Shown here: positions 37,525 through 46,444 of the stretch, one piece after another
How positions within the stretch are numbered: position 1 is the first letter of the stretch
Layout: each line of letters begins with the position of its first letter
Assembly: GCA_905478335.1 (NCBI GenBank)
Contig: CAJQIC010000007.1
Span: 1 to 47,462, forward strand
Length of the DNA stretch: 47,462 bases
Direction: 5' to 3'
Source: an uncultured Bacteroidia bacterium
Lineage (GTDB): Bacteria > Bacteroidota > Bacteroidia > NS11-12g > UBA9320
Translations under genes and position numbers: made by a program
Notes under the pieces: generated by a model
The model's input: the letters and a program-made list of their open reading frames with translations, nothing else
Databases searched by the model: none
Told to the model about the DNA's origin: nothing

Positions 37525-38899
37525 TCGTGTTCACTACCTTTTCTTTGCTTTTAACCCAAGTGTCCATGTCTGGGCACACCATATATTTTTCGTCTATCCA
37601 AACATAGACGTCTTTTCTAAACGATTCACTCCATTCGTTTAGCGTGTCTTGCTTCTTTTTTTCTAATGCATAAACAGAAAGCTTTTGATAATCTTTCTCT
37701 AAACTAGCCTTGTGTGGAGGGGTTTCAGATTTCAAATAGATGATTCTGAACCACGTTGAACCGTCTTGTTGCGGAACAGCATGCGGAGGAGAAACACCGC
37801 CTGGCTTTAGTCCTGAAACGCGTAATGCAACATCGGATTGTAAAGCTGTAATTTCAATTTTTGAGGTTCCAACGTTTGGGTCGACAAAGAAACCACAATT
37901 CGCCTGCGTGTTGTCGTCTGTGCTATACTTGGCAACAGCTACACACCATTCGATTGAATCGGACTCTATTAAGCGCTTTACGCGACTAAGCTTCTTGGAC
38001 GTTTTTTCTAGATCAGATTGTAATATTTTCGGTCGAATTAAAATGTGTCTCGCATTGGCTATTTCCCCTTTCCGCTCGATTAACTGAATGATGTGATATC
38101 CAAATTGGGTTTTGACCACTTTAGAAATCTCCTCTTTTTTTAGTTTAAAAACGGCAGCCTCAAATTCAGGAACCATTTGCCCACGTTTAAAGTCACCTAA
38201 GGATCCACAATCTTTCTTAGACCCTTGGTCGTCGGAGTAGATGTTAGCCGTTAAACAGAAGTCTCTAGAGCCTTCCAGGAGCTCTTTTCTTAACCTTTCA
38301 GCTGTTTCGCGAGCATACTTTTCAGCCGCTGCGCTTGGTTTTGGAGCAACTAAAAGCTGAGCCACTTCCACTTCAGAGGCAAAATCCGGCAAACTGTCTT
38401 CAGGAATGTCTTCATAAAATTTTCGAACTTCGGTAGGGCTAACTTTTAAATCAGAGATGATCGAGTTTTGGGCTTCTTGGATTTGCATCTCTTCGGTCAT
38501 CTTACGTCGCATTTGCGCTTTGTATTCAACCAAGCTCATGCCTAAGTATTTTTCAAGATTTTGCAAACCACCTGCTTGATTGGCATAGTAGTCCATTCTA
38601 CGATCTATCTCGTAATTCACACGTTCTTCGGCAACGACTAAACTGTCGAGGTCTGCTTTGTAAAGCAAAAGTTTTTGGGTAAGAATTTGGTCGAACAATT
38701 CACATTTTAAATCACCATTGTACGTGGGGTATTGCAGACTCATCTGATAATATGTGCGATCAAGGTCAGACTTAAGTACGATACTTTCACCGACCACGGC
38801 AATTACCTCATCCAACACACCAACTTTTTGTCCATGGGTGTATCCAACAGATGTTGCAAAAACGCACAGTACTATAATGAACCTCATATAATTCCTCAA
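37517..38899 (-). CDS. surA: SurA-type periplasmic peptidyl-prolyl isomerase
   Basis: A 460-residue secreted protein with a signal peptide (start MRNYMRFIIVLCVF) and a SurA N-terminal chaperone region (about 30-170). The first PpiC parvulin domain has GSLGDFKRGQMVPEFEAAVF and QFGYHIIQ; a second, degenerate parvulin domain runs from about 285 to 395 (ARHILI, NCGFFVDP). SurA folds outer-membrane barrels. It lies between a SurA-like lipoprotein (4-bp overlap) and the MoxR gene (8-bp overlap). The downstream product could instead be called PpiD-like, but the length and order fit SurA. Confidence 0.9.
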   Translation of the reverse strand: MRNYMRFIIVLCVFATSVGYTHGQKVGVLDEVIAVVGESIVLKSDLDRTYYQMSLQYPTYNGDLKCELFDQILTQKLLLYKADLDSLVVAEERVNYEIDRRMDYYANQAGGLQNLEKYLGMSLVEYKAQMRRKMTEEMQIQEAQNSIISDLKVSPTEVRKFYEDIPEDSLPDFASEVEVAQLLVAPKPSAAAEKYARETAERLRKELLEGSRDFCLTANIYSDDQGSKKDCGSLGDFKRGQMVPEFEAAVFKLKKEEISKVVKTQFGYHIIQLIERKGEIANARHILIRPKILQSDLEKTSKKLSRVKRLIESDSIEWCVAVAKYSTDDNTQANCGFFVDPNVGTSKIEITALQSDVALRVSGLKPGGVSPPHAVPQQDGSTWFRIIYLKSETPPHKASLEKDYQKLSVYALEKKKQDTLNEWSESFRKDVYVWIDEKYMVCPDMDTWVKSKEKVVNTNE

Positions 38900-39750
38900 A
38901 ACTTCTCTATTTTATTGTTTAGGTATGCTTCTTCTACGATTTCGCGCTCAATTAGTTGCAACAATTCTACCTTTCTTTTATGAATAATGATTGCTTTTAT
39001 TCTCGCTTTTTCAAATTCGAAAGGCGAAATACTATTCTTTATTTTGAAGTCCAGTATTTCAACAAAGTATGAATTGTCTTTTTCATCCAGCCTAACCATT
39101 CGGTGATTGTTCAAATAACTTTCTTGGTTGTAGGTTATGATTGGTATTTCTTTTAAAACATCATTAAACGACAACCAAACAGAATCTTGATAAAAATAAT
39201 TCGATTTGCTCACTTCACAAATCTTGCTCAAAAACCTCAAGTTGTCTTCACCACCTGCCTTAAACCGATTCCAAAGCTTTTTATGGTTTGTTACTCTTTC
39301 AGGGATAACGAAAAAACGGAGCCGAACGATATTCTCCTTTAACTCAAAATTTTTCTTATTGTTTTCGTAGTACGCTAAAATGGCGTCTTCATTTACGTTG
39401 GTATCAAGGCGACTACTTAATAGTTTTTGCTCCAGCTCGTAAATCAATAAGTCGTTATAGTATTGATTAACCAAGTCATTTTTGTCTTGCTCTTGCTTTG
39501 TTAAAGTTGCCTCGGCCTTAGATAGCAATACTTTTTCTCTAATCCATTGCTGAACGTATTCTTCAACTACCAAAGCGCTATCACCTTCTGTTAGTCTATC
39601 TCCCAAACCCGAAACTATATCTTCCATATACAGCGTGTGATTAGACACTTTTGCGACTGCATCTTCACGCTGAACGTCTTGGGTATTCGAACACGATATA
39701 CATACGCTTACGAGACCAAGAGAAAACAGTAAATTCAGACGGGCCAGCAT
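38896..39750 (-). CDS. SurA-like lipoprotein with degenerate chaperone fold
   Basis: A 284-residue lipoprotein (lipobox CISC, Cys20). The sequence begins VAKVSNHTLYMEDIV and keeps a helical chaperone-like body with QWIREKVLLSKAEATL. The parvulin catalytic motifs seen in the neighbours are absent or eroded. Position between two PpiC proteins in one operon suggests a non-catalytic partner in outer-membrane protein folding. The ATG overlaps the upstream stop by one base, and the end overlaps surA by 4 bp. Confidence 0.8.
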   Translation of the reverse strand: MLARLNLLFSLGLVSVCISCSNTQDVQREDAVAKVSNHTLYMEDIVSGLGDRLTEGDSALVVEEYVQQWIREKVLLSKAEATLTKQEQDKNDLVNQYYNDLLIYELEQKLLSSRLDTNVNEDAILAYYENNKKNFELKENIVRLRFFVIPERVTNHKKLWNRFKAGGEDNLRFLSKICEVSKSNYFYQDSVWLSFNDVLKEIPIITYNQESYLNNHRMVRLDEKDNSYFVEILDFKIKNSISPFEFEKARIKAIIIHKRKVELLQLIEREIVEEAYLNNKIEKF

Positions 39751-41711
39751 TATTTTTTGTCAGAAAATAACTGATTTAAAGCGCCATCGTATAAAGCAAC
39801 AGGATATTTCACCTTGAGGTCTTCTATCCATTTTTCTTCTAAGAATTTTTGATAGTCTGACGTCACAGGTCCTAATGTTTCTTTCAGTCTTTTACGACCG
39901 GAAGGAAGAACTTGAGTGATTCTGATGAATACCTTATTGTTTGTGCTTTTGTCTTTGATTTTGTGTAGTGATTTGTTCCAATCCAAGTCGTCAATGTTGT
40001 CTGTTTGACCAGATTCGTAGGTTTTATAGACGATGTTAACGCCAAGTGCGTCATCTTTATTTACAGCAGTCAAAATAGCTTTGTCACTGCTGTCTTTTTT
40101 AAGATATTTTTTGACCATTCGCGCTGACTTTTTAGAAGAACAAACGTAAGATTTAGTAACCGCTCGTGGCTTCCAAACGTAGTTGTCGCGTCTTCCTTCA
40201 AAAAATGTTCTTAATCCTGCTGTGTCTTCAGAAGCTTTGTTCCAAACTGTTTTATTTGAAAGTTCGAACAATAAGATGCCATCTCGATATTCTTGCATAA
40301 GGTATTTGAAGTCATCGTATTTAGACTCCAAAACACTTTCCTCGTATTGGAAGTTCATGTTATCTGCAAACGAAGAAAATGCTTCTTTACAAAATCCCAT
40401 TACGTCTTGGTTTGGTTTACGGGCTTCGGCACCACGAAGCTGTTTTGTGAAGTCTTCGTAAGTATACGTTTTGTCTCCAATCGTAAAGAGACCCGTGTTC
40501 GATGTGTGGAACGCTGTGGGCACCCAATTGTACAACAATGAGGTGTCGTTTAGAGATGTGAGGTAAGCATTCCAACCCGTTTGGTTAATGGCAAACTTGT
40601 TTTCAATTTTAATTCTTTTTAACACGGCCTCCTTGTTTAATTCACTTCTTGAATCTCGACCGATTTTAAACTTAATTGACTCTTTAACCTCTTTAAATTT
40701 TGGAGATCCTTTTTGCTCTATTCTTTTAATAATGTGCCAGCCTAGTTCCGTTTTTACTGGTTTTGAATAGGCGCCATCTTTTAATGTATAAGCGGTTTCT
40801 TTAAAATCTTTAGGAACCGATCCACCAATACTTTTTATCCAGTTCAGTTGACCGCCTGATTCTCGTGTATTGAAGTCTTCACTAAAATCTACCACTAAAG
40901 ACTTGAAGTCTTCACCATTTTCCAATCGCTCGTATATGGCATCAATCCGTGGTTTGTTTTTTTCGTATTCTGTTTCATTGTTTACCCGAATTAAAATATG
41001 GGCTACTTTTAAATCTCCACGGCTTGGACGTTTGTCTGTTACCTTCAAAATATGATAGCCGTATTGGGTGCGGAATGGAACACTCATTGCGCCAACTTTA
41101 GTGTTGTAGGCTTGATTTTCGAAAGGATAAATCATGCTAAAAGCAGTAAAGTACCCAAGGCGGCCTTCGTTTTTTCGGCCATGATCATCGGTACTACTGT
41201 CTCGCGTTATTTGTTCAAACGTTTTGTCGCCCGATGAAATAATATTGCGCCAGTTGTTAATTCTATTCCAAGCCGCTAAAGTATCGGCGGGTGATGCGGC
41301 TGGTGACAAATGAATCATCAGATTGCTTGCTTCAATCTCACTTTTCATTCTGTCGAAAGCCTCTTGGATTAGGTTTTCAGTCACTGTTTTATCGGTTAGA
41401 TACGGTTGGGCCAATTGTTTTCTATAACCCGCCAATTCTTTTATGAAGTTTTGGTTGGTGTCCATACCTAAGTTATACGCTTCTTTCACTTTGAGTTTAA
41501 AACGAATGTACAGGTCTAAGTACTCTTGTAATTCAGTCATCGTGGGTTTGACATCAGGAGTTTTGTCATTTTTACTAAACACGCGCTCAAATTCGGCGCC
41601 CCATACTGTATCTCCATCGACGCTAAAAATGGCAGGGCCACCTTTTTGTGCGTTCGCAAATGTTGCATTGAATACAAAGAGAATGAAAATCAGTTTTTTT
41701 AAGATGTGCAT
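39750..41711 (-). CDS. Peptidyl-prolyl isomerase with two PpiC domains
   Basis: A 653-residue secreted protein with a signal peptide (LIFILFVFNATFANAQKG) and two parvulin-type domains. The first is at about 120-230 (GRLGYFTAFSMIYPFE, QYGYHILKV), the second at about 230-340 (AHILIRVNN, GGQLNW, ELGWHIIKR). A long helical C-terminal part follows. It is the first gene of a four-gene operon with a SurA-like lipoprotein, surA and a MoxR ATPase. A role in outer-membrane or T9SS protein folding is inferred from context; no single substrate is known. Confidence 0.9.
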   Translation of the reverse strand: MHILKKLIFILFVFNATFANAQKGGPAIFSVDGDTVWGAEFERVFSKNDKTPDVKPTMTELQEYLDLYIRFKLKVKEAYNLGMDTNQNFIKELAGYRKQLAQPYLTDKTVTENLIQEAFDRMKSEIEASNLMIHLSPAASPADTLAAWNRINNWRNIISSGDKTFEQITRDSSTDDHGRKNEGRLGYFTAFSMIYPFENQAYNTKVGAMSVPFRTQYGYHILKVTDKRPSRGDLKVAHILIRVNNETEYEKNKPRIDAIYERLENGEDFKSLVVDFSEDFNTRESGGQLNWIKSIGGSVPKDFKETAYTLKDGAYSKPVKTELGWHIIKRIEQKGSPKFKEVKESIKFKIGRDSRSELNKEAVLKRIKIENKFAINQTGWNAYLTSLNDTSLLYNWVPTAFHTSNTGLFTIGDKTYTYEDFTKQLRGAEARKPNQDVMGFCKEAFSSFADNMNFQYEESVLESKYDDFKYLMQEYRDGILLFELSNKTVWNKASEDTAGLRTFFEGRRDNYVWKPRAVTKSYVCSSKKSARMVKKYLKKDSSDKAILTAVNKDDALGVNIVYKTYESGQTDNIDDLDWNKSLHKIKDKSTNNKVFIRITQVLPSGRKRLKETLGPVTSDYQKFLEEKWIEDLKVKYPVALYDGALNQLFSDKK

Positions 41712-41824
41712 TGTTTTAGCTCAATTTTTTCAGAACCGCGAATTTAAGGATAAACAGGGCCATTTAGGTAAACGTAGTATCAGTTTTGAATGAACCATGG
41801 CAATTGGTTAAAACTTATTTTTAG

Positions 41825-41832
41825 TAAGTTTG
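41825..41832 (+). promoter_or_regulatory. -7 box TAAGTTTG next to a GTG start
   Basis: TTG (41804-41806), an 18-bp spacer and TAAGTTTG match the Bacteroidota promoter. The box ends 4 nt before the GTG at 41837, so the RNA would begin at or within a few bases of the start codon, leaving no room for a ribosome-binding site. Confidence 0.62.
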
Positions 41833-41836
41833 ATTT

Positions 41837-43099
41837 GTGCAAGACAGAAGAGATTTTTTAAAACTAGGTGCAGCTGGGCTGGTTGGGTTATTTGCAAACA
41901 CGGCAATAGCTGAAACCACTGAGATTGATGCAAATTTTGGAGGGGTTAAAGACCTCTCAAATAAGTCATGGAAACGGATTCAAAAGGAATTCACTATTAA
42001 AAACAAATTAAATTATCTCAATACTGGGACTATGGGCCTGTCTCCTAAAGTCGTTAGGGAGAGTATAATAGAACGTATGGAGTTTGTAAACTCTACAGGG
42101 AGCTACAGTGGATTGAAGTACAAAGCTCAAGAACGTTTGGCTCAAATGATGCAATGTAATGCCGATGAAATAGCCATTACACATAATGTAACGGAAGGGA
42201 TAAACATCGCCGCTTGGGCTTTGCCTTTGAACAAGGGTGATGAGGTGGTATTAACCAATCACGAACACGTTGGGAATGCGCTTCCTTGGCTAAACAGGAA
42301 GCGAAAAGAAGGGATTGAGATACAGGTATTGGAGTTGGCGCCGACGGCAGAAGAATGTTTAAGTCGATTGAAAGCGCTTATAACACCACGAACAAAGGTT
42401 ATTGCTGTACCTCACGTAACCTGCACCACCGGACAAGTATTGCCGATAAAAGAAATCTGTCAACTAGCAAAATCAAAAGGTATCTATACGCTTATTGACG
42501 GCGCACATGGGGTGGGCATGTTAAACCTTGACGTGAAAGACCTGGGCTGTGATATGTATGCTTCTTGCTGCCATAAATGGATGCTTGGACCTAAGGGGAC
42601 TGGCGTATTGTATGCCAACAAAACGCTTATTGATGGATTGGATGCCTTATTTGTAGGTGGTTATTCGGACACGGGATGGACTATTTCAAAATCAAATTCT
42701 GAGATTAAAGGCTTGCGTGCAGATAGCCATCGATTTTTCTATGGCACACAAAACACTGCACTTTATGCCGGTATCATTTCCGCTGCTGATTTCATGCTAA
42801 ATATTGGCATGGAACGCGTGGCTAAACGCATTAAATCACTAAATCAACGTTTTGTTGATGGCATATTGAGTCATTCTAAGTTTGATTTACTTACTCCCGC
42901 AGAAACGGAATCACGAGCTGGTATAGCATCCTTTAAAATTGAAGGAAACGATAGACTTGTCTATGATGCATTAAGGAAGGAAAAATGGATACTACGATAT
43001 GTTGGAGAAAGTGATTTGCACTGTATGCGTGTTTCAACGCATATTTATAACGATGAGGGCCAGGTAGACGACTTACTGAATAAGTTATATAGCGCATGA
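41837..43099 (+). CDS. Tat-exported class V aminotransferase-fold PLP enzyme
   Basis: A 420-residue fold-type I PLP enzyme of the class V (cysteine desulfurase/isopenicillin-N epimerase-like) group. The N-terminus is a twin-arginine signal, DRRDFLKLGAAGLVG. Active-site residues are Asp221 and His224 in LIDGAHGVG and the PLP lysine Lys247 in SCCHKWMLGPKG, preceded by two Cys. Tat export fits a cofactor bound before export. The start is the GTG at 41837. Its stop overlaps the menE ATG (ATGA), so the pair is coupled. Its substrate is unknown; desulfurase, epimerase or lyase activity are all possible. Confidence 0.87.
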   Translation: MQDRRDFLKLGAAGLVGLFANTAIAETTEIDANFGGVKDLSNKSWKRIQKEFTIKNKLNYLNTGTMGLSPKVVRESIIERMEFVNSTGSYSGLKYKAQERLAQMMQCNADEIAITHNVTEGINIAAWALPLNKGDEVVLTNHEHVGNALPWLNRKRKEGIEIQVLELAPTAEECLSRLKALITPRTKVIAVPHVTCTTGQVLPIKEICQLAKSKGIYTLIDGAHGVGMLNLDVKDLGCDMYASCCHKWMLGPKGTGVLYANKTLIDGLDALFVGGYSDTGWTISKSNSEIKGLRADSHRFFYGTQNTALYAGIISAADFMLNIGMERVAKRIKSLNQRFVDGILSHSKFDLLTPAETESRAGIASFKIEGNDRLVYDALRKEKWILRYVGESDLHCMRVSTHIYNDEGQVDDLLNKLYSA

Positions 43100-44148
43100 G
43101 GCTTTTTGACGGTAAAATACTTCTAGACAATTTACCCGATGAGCTACCAAGCGCGCTTAAAGCAACGTTGACAAATTGGAGAGACCAAAAGTCTTTACAT
43201 ATAGCCACATCGGGTTCAACAAGTGAGCCTAAATCCATTAGTCTTTTTGATAAATTGATTAGATGGAGCGCCGAACGCAGCAAATTGGCCTTAGGTTTAT
43301 CGGATGATGAGCGTGTTTTACATTGCTTGCCCACAGAAAAGGTTGGTGGATTGATGCTTATTATCCGCAGTGTTTTATACAACTGGCATTTATCCCTGTA
43401 TAAACCCGAAGCAAATCCGATGCTGAAGATAAAGAATGATCATGATTTTTCATTTGTGAGTTTAGTGCCGTATCAAATGGCTAACATCATGAATCACCCA
43501 AAATCAGCACAAAAATTGAAACGTTTCAACACCGTGTTACTTGGAGGTGCGGCTATTAGTGAAGCACTAGAAAACCAGATACACACATTTATGACTGGTA
43601 ATACTGTGCAAGTGTTTCATTCCTATGGCATGACGGAAACAGCGAGCCATGTGGCTTTGAGAAATTTGCGGACAATGGAACCCAATTCGTTTGCACTTCT
43701 TGACGATGTCGAAGTGAGTTTAAATGACTCTGGCTGTATGCGGTTTATGATACCTGCTATTGGACACGATGTCCAAACTAAGGATTTAGGTATTCTTAAA
43801 GACAGGACAATTCAGTTTTTATCAAGGGAGGATGACGTTGTGAATAGTGGAGGTGTAAAGCTTCATTTATACAAAATAGAAAGCAAAATTAATGGCATAT
43901 TGAAGGAAAATAACCTGGCTATTCGATACTTTCTCTGGAAAAAAATGGATGATGCACTGGGCGAAAAACTGGTTTTTGTAGGCTTAAAAAACGACAAACA
44001 AATGCGCATTGTGGAGTTACTTCAGCAGAATCTTCCAAAATTTGAGATACCGAAAGACTTTTATTGGGTCGAGGGTTTTGAAAGAACAGAATCTGGGAAA
44101 ATCGATCGTCGTAAGACGCTTCAACGGTTAGTCGAAATCGGTAGTTAA
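43096..44148 (+). CDS. menE: o-Succinylbenzoate-CoA ligase, MenE
   Basis: An AMP-binding enzyme of 350 residues, the short form usual for Bacteroidota MenE. It contains the P-loop-like ATSGSTSEPKSISL (37-50), the adenylate motif SYGMTETASH (about 181-190), REDDVVNSGGVKL and the catalytic lysine near ESGKIDRRK. MenE activates o-succinylbenzoate in menaquinone synthesis. No other men gene is adjacent; the partner is a Tat-exported PLP enzyme overlapping by 4 bp. Another CoA ligase specificity is possible but less likely. The last 21 bases overlap the convergent NHL lipoprotein gene. Confidence 0.82.
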   Translation: MRLFDGKILLDNLPDELPSALKATLTNWRDQKSLHIATSGSTSEPKSISLFDKLIRWSAERSKLALGLSDDERVLHCLPTEKVGGLMLIIRSVLYNWHLSLYKPEANPMLKIKNDHDFSFVSLVPYQMANIMNHPKSAQKLKRFNTVLLGGAAISEALENQIHTFMTGNTVQVFHSYGMTETASHVALRNLRTMEPNSFALLDDVEVSLNDSGCMRFMIPAIGHDVQTKDLGILKDRTIQFLSREDDVVNSGGVKLHLYKIESKINGILKENNLAIRYFLWKKMDDALGEKLVFVGLKNDKQMRIVELLQQNLPKFEIPKDFYWVEGFERTESGKIDRRKTLQRLVEIGS

Positions 44149-45306
44149 TTTAAATCGTAGAATCCGACCATTTCCGGCATCAGCTATGTATACGACTTTA
44201 TTTTTATAAGCAATTCCTGTCGGCTCATTAAATTCGGAAAGGCCAGTACCAGTTCCTCCAAACGATACATTGATGTACTTCGTTGAGCTATATCCTGGAG
44301 GAGGTTTAACACCTTCAAATCCGTTTAATGAGAAAAGGTATAAAGAATCTTTTTTGGAATCTGTGATAAAGATGTGGTTGGTTCCATCGCCCGCAAGAGA
44401 AACCCCAGTTGGGTCATCAAAACGATAGGGAAATGTTAAGAATCCGTCAGCCTCATCTTCTGTGGTGGTCATCACACGAGGCTCATACGTTGCTCCGAAT
44501 TCTGTTTCGATGTACTCGATGTATTGGACCTTAATGACACCTTGTTGATCTACGCTGGAAAACAAAAAGTCGTTGTTTCCATTGGCAGAAATTTGAGGTG
44601 GTTGCACAGTGGTAACTACACCAAAAGGTTTTTTGAAATAGTCACGGTATAAGGCACCGTTTGAACTTACGGCTATTGGTGTGATGAAATTATCGTCTGA
44701 ATCAAAACGTAAAATAGCGTCATCTGGTCCATCAAAATTATTACCACCGTTTCCATTACGGGTAACGTAAAATTCGTTGTTGGCTAAAACGCCAATTCTA
44801 TTAAAAACAACAGATGGGTCAGTACTAGAGAATGTAGACTTGTAGTAAAATGGATGAACTATTTCGTTGGTTACGCTGGCATGGCGAATGCCATAGGCTC
44901 CGTTTGCAGCATGTAAATCGATTCTATAAATACAAGTTAAATCAAATGCTTGACCTGAAATGGTATCTGTTTTTGATCCAATCACCAATAAATCAAATCG
45001 CCTGTCTTGAACAATAGACCGAGCACCCTGAACCTTAAACCGTCCAAGTTCACGACCAGATTCATCAAGTGATATTACTTCTTCTGTACCTTCATCTACC
45101 ACATAGATAAGTTCGTCAAAACCGGTGGTAATGTCTATAGGACGTATAAAGTTTGTTAACGCTGGCTGAATAGGAACATATGAAATATCACGAATTTGGA
45201 ATTCAGGTGTTTCAATAAAATCCAAGTCAGTTTTGGTCCCAAAAAATCCATCACAACTGACAAACAGAACAGATAGTATAAGAAGTAATTTAACGAGGTT
45301 ACGCAT
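44128..45306 (-). CDS. NHL-repeat lipoprotein
   Basis: A 392-residue lipoprotein (lipobox LFVSC, Cys19) made of NHL-type beta-propeller repeats, with DELIYVVDEGTEEVISLDESG, the GVSLAGDGTNHIFITDS segment and the closing GIAYKNKVVYIADAGNGRILRF. NHL propellers usually bind proteins or surface ligands. The gene follows a PorV/PorQ-type gene by 1 bp, so the two probably act together at the outer membrane. Its end overlaps menE by 21 bp, tail to tail. Confidence 0.82.
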   Translation of the reverse strand: MRNLVKLLLILSVLFVSCDGFFGTKTDLDFIETPEFQIRDISYVPIQPALTNFIRPIDITTGFDELIYVVDEGTEEVISLDESGRELGRFKVQGARSIVQDRRFDLLVIGSKTDTISGQAFDLTCIYRIDLHAANGAYGIRHASVTNEIVHPFYYKSTFSSTDPSVVFNRIGVLANNEFYVTRNGNGGNNFDGPDDAILRFDSDDNFITPIAVSSNGALYRDYFKKPFGVVTTVQPPQISANGNNDFLFSSVDQQGVIKVQYIEYIETEFGATYEPRVMTTTEDEADGFLTFPYRFDDPTGVSLAGDGTNHIFITDSKKDSLYLFSLNGFEGVKPPPGYSSTKYINVSFGGTGTGLSEFNEPTGIAYKNKVVYIADAGNGRILRFKLTTDFD

Positions 45307-45307
45307 A

Positions 45308-46318
45308 TTATCTTTCCATTTTGTTAAAAGTCAATTGCAAGCCAAAATTGTGCTGTGTTCCCATAAAATTTGTTGGGTTCATGCCATAATTGATGCGTAA
45401 CGGATTCACACCAATTTTAGATTTATAGCCAAAGCCAAAGGTTGGAAAACTTTGCCCTTTTACACTTAGTTTATAACCTGTTTGAATCTGGAATAGTTTA
45501 CTGTATTGGTATTCGAATCCGATACGGATGTTTTCTGCATTGTCGTTGGGATTGTTTAGTTGTAAGGAACCAACAATTACGTGATTGTCTTTTCGTAAAG
45601 CATCAATGGCAAACCCCATTTTAAACACCGTAGGTAAAGAATACCGACCAAGTTCAAGTGGGCCATTTCTATTATAGTCTACGGCAATTGTGGAGCCATT
45701 AATTGATGAACTACCACCAAAATTCTGAACGACAACGGCAAATCGTAGGTTTTTGAAATCTGTTTGATAAAGAAATCCTAAATCAATTGCGGCAGTACTG
45801 TTGTCGTAGCTCTGCATCGTTTCATATATATAGCTTATGCCAACGCCAAGGCTGAACATTTTTGAAAGTTTGGCTGCATATGTTCCTTTAATTGCATTTT
45901 GACTCATACTGAAGTACTGACCTGTTCCATCAGGTTGAAATTCTGTACGAACCAACATATCACCACTATTCAATGAGTTAACTGACAAGCCTATGGTTGC
46001 TTCATTTTTAAGTTTATGTTGATAGGATAAAAATGATTGCTGTATACCCGCTCCAACCAACAAATGACTCAAGCCTAAGCTGTTTTCAGTTAAAGTAGCA
46101 AGGGCGGCGGGGTTGGATGCTGCACAATAGGCGTCAACCTTGTTGGCAATACTTGCACCAGACATCCCAACCGAACGCGGGTTTAAGTCATTTTTCAAGA
46201 AACTTAAAGTCGAAAGTCCCGCACGTTGACCTCCAAAGTTGGGTAATATTTGCGCGTTCGTTTGTACTGAGAAACCCATTACAATGAACAACAGTGCGAG
46301 AATATTTTTTGGCGACAT
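45308..46318 (-). CDS. PorV/PorQ family outer-membrane protein
   Basis: A 336-residue protein with a signal peptide (SVQTNAQ) and a FadL-like barrel (GAGIQQSFLSYQHKL, FGFGYKSKIGVNPLRINYG). The opening segment LKNDLNPRSVGMSGASIANKVDAYCAASNPA is the PorV/PorQ (UPF0164-like) signature. PorV shuttles type A cargo in T9SS, and PorQ has a related role. This copy is shorter than PorV proper and paired with an NHL lipoprotein, so it may be a dedicated paralogue. A -7 box ends 7 nt before the ATG. Confidence 0.85.
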   Translation of the reverse strand: MSPKNILALLFIVMGFSVQTNAQILPNFGGQRAGLSTLSFLKNDLNPRSVGMSGASIANKVDAYCAASNPAALATLTENSLGLSHLLVGAGIQQSFLSYQHKLKNEATIGLSVNSLNSGDMLVRTEFQPDGTGQYFSMSQNAIKGTYAAKLSKMFSLGVGISYIYETMQSYDNSTAAIDLGFLYQTDFKNLRFAVVVQNFGGSSSINGSTIAVDYNRNGPLELGRYSLPTVFKMGFAIDALRKDNHVIVGSLQLNNPNDNAENIRIGFEYQYSKLFQIQTGYKLSVKGQSFPTFGFGYKSKIGVNPLRINYGMNPTNFMGTQHNFGLQLTFNKMER

Positions 46319-46325
46319 GCAGCTG

Positions 46326-46333
46326 CAAATTTA
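46326..46333 (-). promoter_or_regulatory. Candidate -7 box TAAATTTG for the PorV-like/NHL pair
   Basis: On the minus strand TAAATTTG matches the consensus exactly and ends 7 nt before the ATG, implying a very short leader. No -33 match is evident. Confidence 0.5.
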
Positions 46334-46444
46334 GGATATATTGTTATGAATAGTTGACTCCTATGCAACCAGATTATTATTTCTTTTTATAATACCTTTT
46401 TGTCTTCCAAAATGGTAGTGTAATATTGTCTTTCAATTCATGTT

